From contig JBEKZI010000005.1 in the NCBI GenBank assembly GCA_049510055.1, positions 1 through 52,515 of the forward strand: a stretch of DNA of 52,515 nucleotides, read 5' to 3'. The position numbers and the translations under genes are program-made. This document shows, piece by piece, positions 25,463-34,758 of this stretch. Each line of letters begins with the position of its first letter. Position 1 is the stretch's first letter. The DNA is from JALHTV01 sp049510055. GTDB taxonomy: Bacteria > Planctomycetota > Phycisphaerae > SM23-33. The notes beneath the pieces are model-generated. The model had not been told where the DNA came from, ran no database searches, and worked only from the letters and a program-made list of their open reading frames with translations.

Positions 25463-25969
25463 TCACGTCTTGGGGGCAAGCACGGCCTGCGGGGCTGCCT
25501 GGTTTTTGGACGGCTTCGCCGGCGGGGCCGCTTCCGCCTCTTCCAGGCTCTTCAGCAGCTTCACGCAGCCGTCGATAATCGCCGACGGGCTGGCCGGGCA
25601 GCCGGGAATATACGCCGCCACAGGCAGGACCGTGTCGATGCCGCCTTTAACATTGTAGCAGCCCTGGAACACGCCGCCGCTGCACGAACAGGTCCCGATG
25701 GCCACGACGAACTTCGGCTCGGGCATCTGCTCGTAGATGCGGACGAGGCGGTCCTGAATCTGCCGCGTGACCGGGCCGGAGCACAGCAGCACGTCGGCGT
25801 GCCGCGGCGTGCCCTTCAACAGCACGCCGAACCGCTCCAGATCGTACTGGGGCGTCAGGGCGGCGATAATCTCGATGTCGCAGGCGTTGCAGGCGCCGGT
25901 GTTGAAATGCAATATCCACGGCGACTTCCGCCTGGCCCAGCCCACCATGCGTTGAATCAGCTTCATCAT
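25463..25969 (-). CDS. [NiFe] hydrogenase small subunit (NuoB/EchC-like)
   Basis: 168-residue electron-transfer subunit with one proximal [4Fe-4S] cluster. Ligands follow the hydrogenase pattern CxxC (Cys27/Cys30 in GACNACDIE), IGTCSCSGGVF (Cys94/96) and PGCPASP (Cys124), rather than the tandem Cys-Cys of NuoB. It accepts electrons from the ferredoxin-like subunit and passes them to the nickel site. The C-terminal 25 residues are a variable Pro/Ala/Lys tail. Confidence 0.94.
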   Translation of the reverse strand: MMKLIQRMVGWARRKSPWILHFNTGACNACDIEIIAALTPQYDLERFGVLLKGTPRHADVLLCSGPVTRQIQDRLVRIYEQMPEPKFVVAIGTCSCSGGVFQGCYNVKGGIDTVLPVAAYIPGCPASPSAIIDGCVKLLKSLEEAEAAPPAKPSKNQAAPQAVLAPKT

Positions 25970-26305
25970 CTACCTCGAGTATAGCACCGACAGCCCCAGA
26001 ATCGCGCAGCCGACGTAGATCACGGCGATCACGAACGACGTGATCGTCTCCACCGGCACCGTGGTCGCCATCAGGGCGATGACGTGCAGCACCGTGAAGA
26101 AGAAGGCGAACGGCAGAAACTGGCCGTAATCGGGCTGGATCATGGCGTCGGGGATGTCCTCGCCGCAGGCGTACGGCGCCAGCGCGCCGGCCGACTGCTT
26201 GCCGTGGCGGAACGCCAGCCGCGACAGGGCGTAGGAAAACAACACCACGGCCACGAGCACGATCACGAACGCCACGGGCGGTGAAAGTACGGTTATGGCA
26301 CCCAT
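25970..26305 (-). CDS. complex I subunit A-like membrane protein (NuoA-like)
   Basis: 111-residue protein with three transmembrane helices. The cytoplasmic loop YACGEDIPDAMIQ (about 45-57) matches the conserved NuoA loop with its Cys, and FFFTVLHVIALMATTVP matches the second helix. It stands directly before the small-subunit gene. NuoA homologues are absent from simple Ech- or Hyc-type hydrogenases, so its presence makes this complex closer to complex I. Confidence 0.85.
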   Translation of the reverse strand: MGAITVLSPPVAFVIVLVAVVLFSYALSRLAFRHGKQSAGALAPYACGEDIPDAMIQPDYGQFLPFAFFFTVLHVIALMATTVPVETITSFVIAVIYVGCAILGLSVLYSR

Positions 26306-26308
26306 AGA

Positions 26309-26629
26309 TTAACCTTTGATGTCTCGCAGCAAGGCCGTGTCCAGCGACTTCCGCTGGCGGTAGAAGCACAGGATGACACCGATGGCCACCACTACGACGG
26401 CCACCTCGATGATGATCAGCGTAATGGCCAGCGCCTGGGCCAGGGCGATACGGTGCACGGCATAGCCGGCCGTCACCAGCAGCAGCGTGACGCCCTTGGT
26501 CAGAACCTCCATGGCGATCAGGACACGGATGAGGTTCCGCGTGCTCACCAGGCTGTAAAAGCCCACGATCAGCACGCCGACCACGCCGAGGCCGAACAAG
26601 CTCGATAAGGCCATTTCCTGGCTACCCAC
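26309..26629 (-). CDS. NuoK/MrpC-like membrane subunit
   Basis: 106-residue protein with three transmembrane helices. The GLGVVGVLIVGFYSLVSTRNLIRVLIAMEVLTKGVTLLLV segment carries the conserved membrane Glu of NuoK/MrpC, and IIIEVAVVVVAIGVI the second one. These glutamates line the proton path. The GTG at 26629 follows AAGGAG at 7 bases and is preferred over the ATG at 26614; the start overlaps the nuoJ-like gene by 8 bases. Confidence 0.85.
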   Translation of the reverse strand: MGSQEMALSSLFGLGVVGVLIVGFYSLVSTRNLIRVLIAMEVLTKGVTLLLVTAGYAVHRIALAQALAITLIIIEVAVVVVAIGVILCFYRQRKSLDTALLRDIKG

Positions 26630-27116
26630 GGTTGGTCTCCTTGACCAGGATGACGACGCCGAAGGCGCTGACCAGCAGTATCACGATCTGGCCGATCAGG
26701 TCGATGTGTCGCAGGTTCCACAGGACCTCGCGCACGCCGCCGGCGGCCGCGGCCGCCACAGGCGGCGGAACGTCCATCACCGGCCGGACGACCAGCAGCA
26801 CGCCGCAGACCACCAGGACGAGGACCGGCAGCGGCCAGAACCGCCGCCACTTCGCGTGCCGCCGGACGGTCAGGGCCTCGGTATCCAGGCGCCGCGTCAG
26901 ACCGATCACGCTGATGAAAATCACGGGAATCAGCCCCGCACAGACGGACAGTTCGAACACCGCCGCCAGCGGTGCGTTCAGGCGGAACATCATGATGGAC
27001 ACCACCAGGCTGGCCACCGCCAGTCCGATGGCCGACCGCAGCACGCGGGCTGCCATCACCGTCACCAGGGCGGCTAGCACCAAGCCGATCACCAGAATGA
27101 TGTCCAGGCTCGTCAT
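26622..27116 (-). CDS. NuoJ-like membrane subunit
   Basis: 164-residue membrane protein with four to five helices. The segment APLAAVFELSVCAGLIPVIF (about 48-67) aligns by eye with the conserved NuoJ helix that contacts subunits A and K. The ATG at 27116 (MTSLDIILVIG) is preferred because the first helix starts there; an in-frame ATG at 27140 overlaps the previous gene. A MrpB/MbhD-like protein is an alternative reading but fits less well. Confidence 0.72.
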   Translation of the reverse strand: MTSLDIILVIGLVLAALVTVMAARVLRSAIGLAVASLVVSIMMFRLNAPLAAVFELSVCAGLIPVIFISVIGLTRRLDTEALTVRRHAKWRRFWPLPVLVLVVCGVLLVVRPVMDVPPPVAAAAAGGVREVLWNLRHIDLIGQIVILLVSAFGVVILVKETNRG

Positions 27117-27126
27117 GGCGTCTGGG

Positions 27127-28557
27127 TTAATACCCTCCATGCAGCCGCAGTAGGAACGTGTTCGCCAGGAACGGGAACGCCAATCCCACCGCGATCGTCA
27201 AGCCGGCCAGGATAATCTCCGGCACGGACAGCCACGCCGTCGCCTCGCGCACGCCGGCCAGGGACGGCAGCGTCTGGCCGAAGAAGACCCGCCGCTGCCA
27301 GACCAGCAGGTACGCCAGCGTCACGACGCTGAAGAGCACCGCCAGTCCGGCGTAGAAGTAAAAGCCCGCTTGCCACAGGGCTACGATAATCAGCAGTTTG
27401 CTCCAGAACCCCGCCAGCGGCGGAATCCCCGCCGTCGAGAGGATGCCGACCACCGACGTGGTGCTCGTCAGGGGCATTCGCCCGCCCAGGCCGCCCAGGC
27501 GGGTCATGTCCGTGGTCCCCAGCCGCTGCTCGACGGCGGCGGCATTGACGAACAGCAGGCTCTTGAACACGGCGTGATTGAACACGTGGAAGATCGCCCC
27601 CGCGATGGCTAAGTCCGTCCCGCACCCCAGGCCCAGGACGATGTACCCCACCTGGCTGATGCTGGAATAGGCGAGCAGGCGCTTCATATCGGTCTGGCCC
27701 AGGGCGGCCAGCGCCCCCACCACGATGGACACCGCCCCCACCAGCATCAGCACCTGGTTCAACGGCAGGCTGGGCGGAAAGACGGAAATCGTCAGGCGCA
27801 GCAGGGCGTAGATGCCGGAAACCTTCGTCACCACGCCCGCCAGCAGCACGGACGTCGGCGCCGGGGCCGCGGAATAGGCCCCCAGCACCCACCCGTGGAA
27901 CGGCACCAGCCCGCCCTTGATGAACAGGCCGCACAGGAACGCTCCCAGGGCGATCCGGGCCGGCAGCATCTTGCCGGAGGTTTTTAGCGCGGTCGCGACG
28001 CTGTCGAAGTCCACCGCGCCGGTCATCATCAGCAGCAGCGCCACGGCCGAGAGCATGAACACCGTCGCCGTGGCCGAGAGGATGATGTATTTGAACGCGC
28101 CTTCCAGGGCGTGCTTCTGGCGGCTGAAGGCGATCAGGATGAACGAGGCGATGGACGTGACTTCCAGGAACACGTACAGCGAGAACAGGTCGGTCACCAG
28201 GACCATGCCGTTCATGCCAATCATGGCGACCAGAAGGACGCTGACGTAATTGCTCCGGCGCCGCGCGTCGGCGAGCATGGGCTGGACGACCATGGCTGCG
28301 GCGGCTAGCGCCAGCCCGATGGCCAGCAGCATGACCAGGCTCAGGTTCGTCAGCCGCAGGTTCAGATGCAGAACATTGTCGATGAACCCGGCCCGCGACA
28401 GCACGGCAGCCGGCGTCGCCGCCACCACCGCCGCCTGCACCGCGCCCAGCAGCGCTGCCACGACCGCGCCGCGGCGGCGGAGGAACTCCGCGCCGGGCAG
28501 GTTCAGCAGCACCACGGCCGCCAGCGGAACCAGGATGAACCACTCAAGCACCGACAT
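27127..28557 (-). CDS. antiporter-like proton-translocating subunit (NuoN/MrpD-like)
   Basis: 476-residue protein with about 14 transmembrane helices. The proton-conducting family core is visible: VFLEVTSIASFILIAF with the conserved Glu, FIKGGLVPFHGWVLGAYSAAPAPTS with the conserved Lys and broken-helix region, and LLAYSSISQVGYIVLG. It is the third of three antiporter-like subunits in the operon and lies between the NuoL-like gene and the NuoJ-like gene. Confidence 0.92.
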   Translation of the reverse strand: MSVLEWFILVPLAAVVLLNLPGAEFLRRRGAVVAALLGAVQAAVVAATPAAVLSRAGFIDNVLHLNLRLTNLSLVMLLAIGLALAAAAMVVQPMLADARRRSNYVSVLLVAMIGMNGMVLVTDLFSLYVFLEVTSIASFILIAFSRQKHALEGAFKYIILSATATVFMLSAVALLLMMTGAVDFDSVATALKTSGKMLPARIALGAFLCGLFIKGGLVPFHGWVLGAYSAAPAPTSVLLAGVVTKVSGIYALLRLTISVFPPSLPLNQVLMLVGAVSIVVGALAALGQTDMKRLLAYSSISQVGYIVLGLGCGTDLAIAGAIFHVFNHAVFKSLLFVNAAAVEQRLGTTDMTRLGGLGGRMPLTSTTSVVGILSTAGIPPLAGFWSKLLIIVALWQAGFYFYAGLAVLFSVVTLAYLLVWQRRVFFGQTLPSLAGVREATAWLSVPEIILAGLTIAVGLAFPFLANTFLLRLHGGY

Positions 28558-28574
28558 ACTCCTTGGCTATTTGG

Positions 28575-30425
28575 TTAAAGCGCTTTAATCAGGAACCACA
28601 CGACCGCCACCGCGCCGCCCAGGCACCACAGGACGTACAGCGAGTAGCTGCCGGTATTCGTCAGGCGGATGGCCCCCGTGAACAGGCCGGTGACGTTCAC
28701 CACCAGGCCGTCGTAAATCCAATCCACCAGGCGGTCCAGTTTCCAGCCGATCCACCCCACCACGCCGACCAGGCCCAGGCCCCAGTCGTAGGGGTCAAAC
28801 CAGCGTTTGGCCGCTTTGTCGTAGATGGTCCGCAGGACCGGGGCGCGGTAGATGTGGTCCACCGCGTGCAGGCCGCTGCCGTAATGCAGCGTCCCGCCGA
28901 TGTGGTTGAGGATCGCCAGCGTAATGGCCAGCGTCGTGAAGCCGGCCAGCATCCAACTGTGCGGGAGCAGGCCCGCGAAATCCCCCTCGGCGCCGACGGC
29001 CACGCCCGGCTGGATCAGGTACCGCAGCGGCAAGGCGTTGTACAAGCCGAACACCAGGCACGCCCCGGCGATCACGAGCATCGGCACCAGCATCGGCCAG
29101 GGCGATTCCTTCACCGTGTCGTGCTGAGGATTTCGCCGGCCGAGGTAGGCCGCGTGGCCGAGCTTCAGGAACGAAGCCGCCGTCAGGAACGTGCCCACCA
29201 CGGCGGCGAGATAAAAGATCAGGCCCCGGTGCAGCGCGCCTTCGTACACCAATTCCTTGGAGTAAAAGCCGTTGGTCAGCGGCACGCCGGAGATCGACGC
29301 GGCCGTGATGATGTAGCACAGGAACGTCAGGGGCATTTTCCGCCCCAGGCCGCCCAGCTCCGTCAGGTCCGTCGTGCCCGTGCGATGCTCCACGCTGCCG
29401 CCGGTGAAGAACAGGCAGCTCTTGTACAGGGCATTGTTGATCATGTGGAACAGGCCGCCGATGATCCCCACCGGCAAGGCCGTGCCCACGCCCAGGACCA
29501 TGTACCCCACCTGGCTGATGGCGTGATAGGACAGCAGCCGCTTGTAGTTTTTCTGCACCAGCGCCATGGCCACGGCCAGCAGGATCGTCACCGCCCCGAC
29601 GATCATCATCAGCGTGCTGAGCCAGGACTGCGGCGGCAGGCGGAACATGTCCACCACGATCCGCGTGAGGAAATAGATGCCCAGCAGCTTCTCCAGGCTG
29701 GCCGGCAGAAAGGCCATGAACGGCAACGGGGCGTCCACGGCGGCGTCGGGAATCCAGGAATGGAACGGCATCGATCCGGCTTTGGCGATTGCCCCGATCA
29801 TCAGCAGGACCATCGCCAAAGCCCCCAGCCCCTCGCCGGCCAGGTGGATCTGCGAAATCGTCAGCGTCCCGGCCTTCCAGCCCGCCAACGCGATGCCCAT
29901 CATCAGGCACAGGTCGCTGACGCCGACGATAATGAAGGCCTTCACCGCCGTGCGCCACGCCCCCCGCCGGCCGATGGCAATCAGGCCGAACGTCACCATC
30001 AACATCCCCTCCCAGAAGAACAGCATCGCCACTAGATGGTCGGCCAGCACCGCGCCGTTGGCCATCGTCACCGCCAGCAGCAGATAGACGTAGAATTGCA
30101 CGCCGTGAGGCCGCTCGGCCATGAACTTCCAGCAATACAGCGCCACCAACAGCGCAAAGCCCGCCGTCGCCAGCAGGATGAACGCGCTGAAGGCGTAAAG
30201 CCGCAGGGCTAAGTCCAGCCCCATCCCGGCCCAGGGCACCGTCAGGCGGATATCCGCACCGCCGGAGGCCGCCTTGAACATCAGGGCCGCCGCAATCAGG
30301 TTGATCAGCGTAGCCACCAGGACGATGCCCGCCCTCAGCGCGTTAAACCGCCTGCCGGCCAGCAGGACCAGCACCGCCGCCGCGGATGGCACGATAATCG
30401 GAACCCATAAGGTTGATGCGTTCAT
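28575..30425 (-). CDS. antiporter-like proton-translocating subunit (NuoL-like)
   Basis: 616-residue protein, close to NuoL length. The antiporter core includes MLFFWEGMLMVTFGLIAIG (conserved Glu), AKAGSMPFHSWIPDAAVDAPLPFMAFL (Lys and broken helix) and LLSYHAISQVGYMVLGVG. The extra C-terminal part (about 500-616), including AVDHIYRAPVLRTIYDKAAKRWFDPYDWG and a final helix, resembles the lateral amphipathic helix plus TM helix of NuoL. It overlaps the preceding gene by 4 bases. Confidence 0.93.
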   Translation of the reverse strand: MNASTLWVPIIVPSAAAVLVLLAGRRFNALRAGIVLVATLINLIAAALMFKAASGGADIRLTVPWAGMGLDLALRLYAFSAFILLATAGFALLVALYCWKFMAERPHGVQFYVYLLLAVTMANGAVLADHLVAMLFFWEGMLMVTFGLIAIGRRGAWRTAVKAFIIVGVSDLCLMMGIALAGWKAGTLTISQIHLAGEGLGALAMVLLMIGAIAKAGSMPFHSWIPDAAVDAPLPFMAFLPASLEKLLGIYFLTRIVVDMFRLPPQSWLSTLMMIVGAVTILLAVAMALVQKNYKRLLSYHAISQVGYMVLGVGTALPVGIIGGLFHMINNALYKSCLFFTGGSVEHRTGTTDLTELGGLGRKMPLTFLCYIITAASISGVPLTNGFYSKELVYEGALHRGLIFYLAAVVGTFLTAASFLKLGHAAYLGRRNPQHDTVKESPWPMLVPMLVIAGACLVFGLYNALPLRYLIQPGVAVGAEGDFAGLLPHSWMLAGFTTLAITLAILNHIGGTLHYGSGLHAVDHIYRAPVLRTIYDKAAKRWFDPYDWGLGLVGVVGWIGWKLDRLVDWIYDGLVVNVTGLFTGAIRLTNTGSYSLYVLWCLGGAVAVVWFLIKAL

Positions 30426-31867
30426 TGTCCGAATCCCGGCAACTGAGCCACGGCTGACAACGCAAACTGAGACGAGGGGTTAATCCACAGCCCGGCGACC
30501 AGGCTCAAGGCCGCCAGGGCGACCACGCAGGCCACCATGACGCGGGAACCTTCCTTTGCCGGTACCTTGGCCTCGCCCAGGAACACCATGTGGAAGACTC
30601 GCAGCAGGTACACCAGCGTCAAGATCGCCCCGGCCAGAAAGACCAGCGTCATCCCCAGGTGCCCGCCCTGGAGGCCGCCGCTGATGACCATGTACTTGCT
30701 GAAGAACCCGCCCAGCGGCGGAATGCCCATGACGGAAAACGCGCACAAGGCGAACGCCCCCGCCGTCAGGGGCATCGTGTGAATCAGCCCGCCCATCTGG
30801 CGGATGTCCTTGGTGTGGGTCCGCTGCTCCACGATGCCGGCACAGAGGAACAGGCCCCCTTTAGCCAGGCCGTGCATCAGGATGTACAGCAGCCCGCCGA
30901 CGACGCCGATCCGGCTGCCGCTGGCCAGGCCCAGGAAGATGAAGGCGATCTGGCTGACGGTGCTGTAGGCGATGATGCGCTTCAGGTCCGTGTCCACCAG
31001 GGCCGCGCAGGCGGCTATCAGCGCGCTGGCGGCCGCGACGGCCAATACGGCCGAGTGCCAGAACGGCGAGAGCGTCAGCGTGGCCAGGAACAGCCGCGCA
31101 AAGACGTACACGCCGATCTTGACCAGCACGGCCGCGTGCAGCAGGGCCGTCACCGGGGAGGGCGCGACGCCGGCGTCCGGCAACCACGTGTGGAACGGCA
31201 AGGTGGCCGACTTGGAGAGGATGCCCAGCAAGATCAGCACCACCGCCGCGCTCGGGGCGTATCGGCCCGCGAACGACTGGCGGATGACCGATAAGTCCAG
31301 CGAACCGGTCTGGGTCCACAGCAGGATGAAGCCCAGCAGCATCGAGACGGCGCCGAAGACGGTCACCAGAAAGGCCTTGTCCGCCCGGATGACGTGCTGC
31401 TTCTCGCGGAAGAACCCGATGAGCCGCCAACTGGTGATGGCGGTGATCTCCCAGAAGACGTACAGCAGGATCAGGCTGCCGGAGAACACCAACCCCATCA
31501 TCGCGCCCAGGAACAGCACCACCATCACGTAGTACTCGTTCTGGTACGGATAGGGGCGGATGTAGTCGGCGGAATACAGGACGATGATCGAGCTGATCAG
31601 CGAGGAGACGATGGCCATGAAGACGGCCAGGCCGTCGGCGGAGAGGGTGAAGTCCATGCCGACGGGCGTATGGAGGCGCATCTCCATCGTCTGGCCGCCC
31701 CAGACCATCGGCACCAACGCCACCGAGCACACCAGCGCCGCCAGCACCAGCAGAAACGCCACCGCGTTCCTCAAACGCGTTGAGATCGCCGCCGCCAGGG
31801 GCAGCAGCAGCACCGACCCCAATACGGGGCAACCCACAGCGGCCAACAGCAGGAACTCAGGACTCAT
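30422..31867 (-). CDS. antiporter-like proton-translocating subunit (NuoM/MrpD-like)
   Basis: 481-residue protein with about 14 membrane helices. Family markers are LLYVFWEITAITSWRLIGF (Glu), SKSATLPFHTWLPDAGVAPSPVTALLHAAVLVK (Lys/His region) and IAYSTVSQIAFIFLG. It is the first gene of the 12-gene hydrogenase operon. The upstream gap (31868-32119) holds a possible minus-strand -10 TACACT (31918-31923) with a poor -35; no strong Shine-Dalgarno precedes the ATG. Confidence 0.93.
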   Translation of the reverse strand: MSPEFLLLAAVGCPVLGSVLLLPLAAAISTRLRNAVAFLLVLAALVCSVALVPMVWGGQTMEMRLHTPVGMDFTLSADGLAVFMAIVSSLISSIIVLYSADYIRPYPYQNEYYVMVVLFLGAMMGLVFSGSLILLYVFWEITAITSWRLIGFFREKQHVIRADKAFLVTVFGAVSMLLGFILLWTQTGSLDLSVIRQSFAGRYAPSAAVVLILLGILSKSATLPFHTWLPDAGVAPSPVTALLHAAVLVKIGVYVFARLFLATLTLSPFWHSAVLAVAAASALIAACAALVDTDLKRIIAYSTVSQIAFIFLGLASGSRIGVVGGLLYILMHGLAKGGLFLCAGIVEQRTHTKDIRQMGGLIHTMPLTAGAFALCAFSVMGIPPLGGFFSKYMVISGGLQGGHLGMTLVFLAGAILTLVYLLRVFHMVFLGEAKVPAKEGSRVMVACVVALAALSLVAGLWINPSSQFALSAVAQLPGFGQ

Positions 31868-31999
31868 AAGGGCTTCGCACCTAAGGTCTAGCTAATAAAA
31901 CAAGACCGGGGCGGGGCAGTGTACAAGATTCCAAACCCGTGCACAAGAATAAGACCCCTGCCGGCGACTACTTTTTTTCACCGCCCCGGCGGCGGCGAA

Positions 32000-32019
32000 C
32001 CTGCCGGCCGGTAGGCAGG
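32000..32019. repeat. dispersed palindrome CCTGCC-N8-GGCAGG, copy 1
   Basis: Short palindrome CCTGCCGGCCGGTAGGCAGG in the divergent gap before the Gfo/Idh gene. Related copies occur at 37569-37589 (inside the nusB tail) and 51943-51962 (upstream of the tRNA). Confidence 0.7.
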
Positions 32020-32119
32020 TCAAATAGAGCTTGAACCTTCGCGGGACGTGCAGGTAAATAGGCCTCTGGCGAGGCGGAGAAGCCGGCATCATTAAATAAA
32101 TGTACGTGCGAGTCTGATT

Positions 32120-33109
32120 ATGAAACTGGCGATGATCGGTTCCTACGGCCACACGAGCATCGTGCTCAAGAGTTCCGCGTTGCGCGACGTGGAGCTGGCG
32201 GCCGTGGCACGCTACGGCCCGCAAGACAAACTGCCGTTCGTCGGCAAGAGCAAGGTCACGCCGGCCAGCACGCCCGTCTTTGACGACTACCGCAAGATGC
32301 TCGATGAGGTCCGGCCGGAAATCGTCAGCGTGTGCATGCCGCTGCACCGCAACGCCGAGGCCGCCATCGTCGCCGCTCAGCATGGCTGCCACATCCTCAG
32401 CGAAAAGCCCCTGGCCACGACGCTGGAAGACCTGGAGGCCCTGCGCTTGGCGGTCGAAAAGGCCGGCGTGCGGATCTGCGCGATGTTCCAGATGCGCGGC
32501 CAGCCGGTTTTCCAGGCCGTGCGGAAGATCGTCGCCGAGGGAAAAATTGGCAAGCCCATCCTGGCCTTCGGGCAGAAGTCCTATCCCTTCGGCCAGCGGG
32601 ACGAATTTTTCCGCCGCCGGGAGACCTACGGCGGCACGATCCCCTGGGTGGCCATCCACGCCCTGGAGTTCATCAGCTACTGCACCGGCAAGGACTACGC
32701 CAAGGTCGCGGCCATGCACTCGAATGAATCTCTAGCCGGCTGTGAGGCGGAGGACAACGGCGGCCTGCTGCTGGAATTCGCCGGCGGCGGGCACGCGATC
32801 ATTTCGTTCGATTACCTCCGGCCCATGGCCGAGGGCGTCAAGCGCCGCCACGGCGACGACCGGCTGCGGATCGCCGGAACCGCCGGCATCGTGGAGGTCG
32901 TCGAGGAAGGCACGCGCGTCGTGCTCATGACACCCGCCGACGTCCAGGACGTGCCCCTGCCGCCGGGTCGCGACCTCTTCGCCGAGTTCCTGGCCTCCAT
33001 CCGCGAGGGGAAAGAGTGCCTGGTGACGCCGGAAGAATCGTTTCGTATCACCGAGGTGGCGCTGAAGGCCCGGGCGGCGGCGGACAGCGGTGCGGCCATC
33101 AAACTGTAG
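32120..33109 (+). CDS. Gfo/Idh/MocA-family oxidoreductase
   Basis: 329-residue cytoplasmic NAD(P)-dependent oxidoreductase of sugars or related polyols. The N-terminal Rossmann fold starts MKLAMIGSYGHTSIV, in which the usual GxGxxG is altered; the catalytic/cofactor motif EKPLA is at 95-99. The C-terminal alpha/beta domain contains GGTIPWVAIHALEFI, with the His typical of this region. Shine-Dalgarno is weak. It is divergent from the hydrogenase operon and 47 bases upstream of the peptidase-like gene. The substrate is unknown. Confidence 0.9.
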   Translation: MKLAMIGSYGHTSIVLKSSALRDVELAAVARYGPQDKLPFVGKSKVTPASTPVFDDYRKMLDEVRPEIVSVCMPLHRNAEAAIVAAQHGCHILSEKPLATTLEDLEALRLAVEKAGVRICAMFQMRGQPVFQAVRKIVAEGKIGKPILAFGQKSYPFGQRDEFFRRRETYGGTIPWVAIHALEFISYCTGKDYAKVAAMHSNESLAGCEAEDNGGLLLEFAGGGHAIISFDYLRPMAEGVKRRHGDDRLRIAGTAGIVEVVEEGTRVVLMTPADVQDVPLPPGRDLFAEFLASIREGKECLVTPEESFRITEVALKARAAADSGAAIKL

Positions 33110-33156
33110 CGGCCTGTAGCGGAAAAATCGCGCCCGTCCGGCAAACGGAGACCGCA

Positions 33157-34692
33157 ATGAGGTGGCGGATCAGTCTCTACGTCGTGGCGGCCCTGCTGAT
33201 CGTCGGCAGCACGTGGTTAATCTTCGGGTGGGGCTGGCAAGTCCACCGCGTCCAACGGACCCACCGCCAGGACACCCCCGCCGCTTATCAGTTCCTGACA
33301 AAAAAAGTTCTCCTCCCCCTGGCGGCCGACGAGCCACTCACCCGCCGGCAGGCGGAGGAGGACCTCGACGAGCTGGAATGGCTGCTGGAGAACCGCTACG
33401 CCTACCTGCACCTTCGCGACGTGGACTATCGGGCGGCCCTGGACGCCATCCGCGCCTCGGCCGCGGAGGGCACGCGGCGGTCCACGTTGGCGTTGCAGAT
33501 CGCCAAGCTGCTGTGCCTGTTCGGCGACGGGTGCAGCTCGGTGGCCGAGCCGAGCCCCGACGACCTGTGCCCCGGATTCCTGCCCTTCCTTATCGAGGAG
33601 GTTGACGGACGGCTGGTGGCCCTGAAGGCCGACCGCTCCGGTTTCGTGGACGACCGATGCCCCTTTCTGGTCGCCCTGGACGGGCTGGCCGTGTCGGAGT
33701 GGCTGGCGGCGGCTGAAACGTTGAGTCCCAAGGGCTCCCCTCCATCGGAGCAGCAACAGACGCGGCGGAATCTCCGCTACATCGGCTGGCTTCGGGCGGA
33801 ACTGGATCGGCCGCCGGCTCCCACCGTCACGGTGGCGGTGGAGTCGCAGGATTGGCAGCAGAATCACCGTCTCCAGCTCGACGTGCTTCGCGAGAAGTCG
33901 CCTGACGCCGCGCCGGCCGCCGTCGTCGCAGAGTTGGCGGATTCCATCGGCTACATCCGCTTGGCCGCCACGATGCAGGAGGACGCTAAGTTTCTAGCTT
34001 GGCTGGGCGAGGCGATGGAGCGGGTGCGTCCGACGCGCGGGCTGATTATCGACGTCCGCGGCTATGGCGGCAGCCATGTGCCGCTGATGACCTTGCTGCC
34101 GTATTTCCTGGACCCTTCCGGGGCGCCGAGGGTCGTGAACGTGGCCGCGCCGCGGGCCCGCACGGCGAAATCGGCCCTTATCTTAAAGGAACGGCGGCTT
34201 TATCCCCCGGATCAGCAGGGCTGGACCGCCGCCGAGCGCCTCGCCCTGCAAGACTTCCGCCAGAGTTTCAAACCGGCCTGGTCGCCGCCGGATGTTCAGC
34301 CGCGCTGGCACTATTGCGTGGTGTCGCCGGCCGCCGGCCCGCCTAAGTATCACTACGCCGGGCCGGTGGTCATCCTGATGGACGCCGCCAGCTGCGGCGC
34401 GGCGGACATCTTCCTGGGCGCCCTGGAGGGCCTGCCAAACGTGACCGTGCTCGGCACACCCAGCGGCGGCGGCAGTGACGGGTGTTGCGACTACCGGCTC
34501 CATCACAGCGGCATCCAGGTGCGGCTGGCCTCCATGGTTTCCTACGGGCCGACGGGCGAGCTATACGGCGTTGCGGGCATCCAGCCGGACGTGCTGGTCA
34601 AGTCGACGCTGATGGATCTGGGCAGCCAGAACGATCCGCAATTGTTCGCCGCCCAGGAGCTGCTGAAGTCCAAATTTGCCCCGCCGCCGTGA
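33157..34692 (+). CDS. membrane-anchored S41-family peptidase-like protein
   Basis: 511-residue protein with an N-terminal membrane anchor (about 4-24, ISLYVVAALLIVGSTWLIFGW). The C-terminal half is an S41 (tail-specific protease/TSP) domain: GLIIDVRGYGGSHV near 305, and nucleophile Ser412 in MDAASCGAADIFLG, followed by GTPSGGGSDG. No obvious PDZ domain is seen between anchor and catalytic domain. ATG 33157 follows ACGGAG. Activity is likely periplasmic. It may be co-transcribed with the oxidoreductase, but functional linkage is unclear. Confidence 0.8.
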   Translation: MRWRISLYVVAALLIVGSTWLIFGWGWQVHRVQRTHRQDTPAAYQFLTKKVLLPLAADEPLTRRQAEEDLDELEWLLENRYAYLHLRDVDYRAALDAIRASAAEGTRRSTLALQIAKLLCLFGDGCSSVAEPSPDDLCPGFLPFLIEEVDGRLVALKADRSGFVDDRCPFLVALDGLAVSEWLAAAETLSPKGSPPSEQQQTRRNLRYIGWLRAELDRPPAPTVTVAVESQDWQQNHRLQLDVLREKSPDAAPAAVVAELADSIGYIRLAATMQEDAKFLAWLGEAMERVRPTRGLIIDVRGYGGSHVPLMTLLPYFLDPSGAPRVVNVAAPRARTAKSALILKERRLYPPDQQGWTAAERLALQDFRQSFKPAWSPPDVQPRWHYCVVSPAAGPPKYHYAGPVVILMDAASCGAADIFLGALEGLPNVTVLGTPSGGGSDGCCDYRLHHSGIQVRLASMVSYGPTGELYGVAGIQPDVLVKSTLMDLGSQNDPQLFAAQELLKSKFAPPP

Positions 34693-34758
34693 GGAATTAG
34701 AACAGCTGTCAACACTGGCGCGATGATCGAATTATAGTTAGTCTATGCGAGGCGCAAC

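Noticed and set aside
28563..30035. Plus-strand frame of 490 residues
   Set aside because: Antisense to the NuoL-like gene, low complexity, no recognisable motif.
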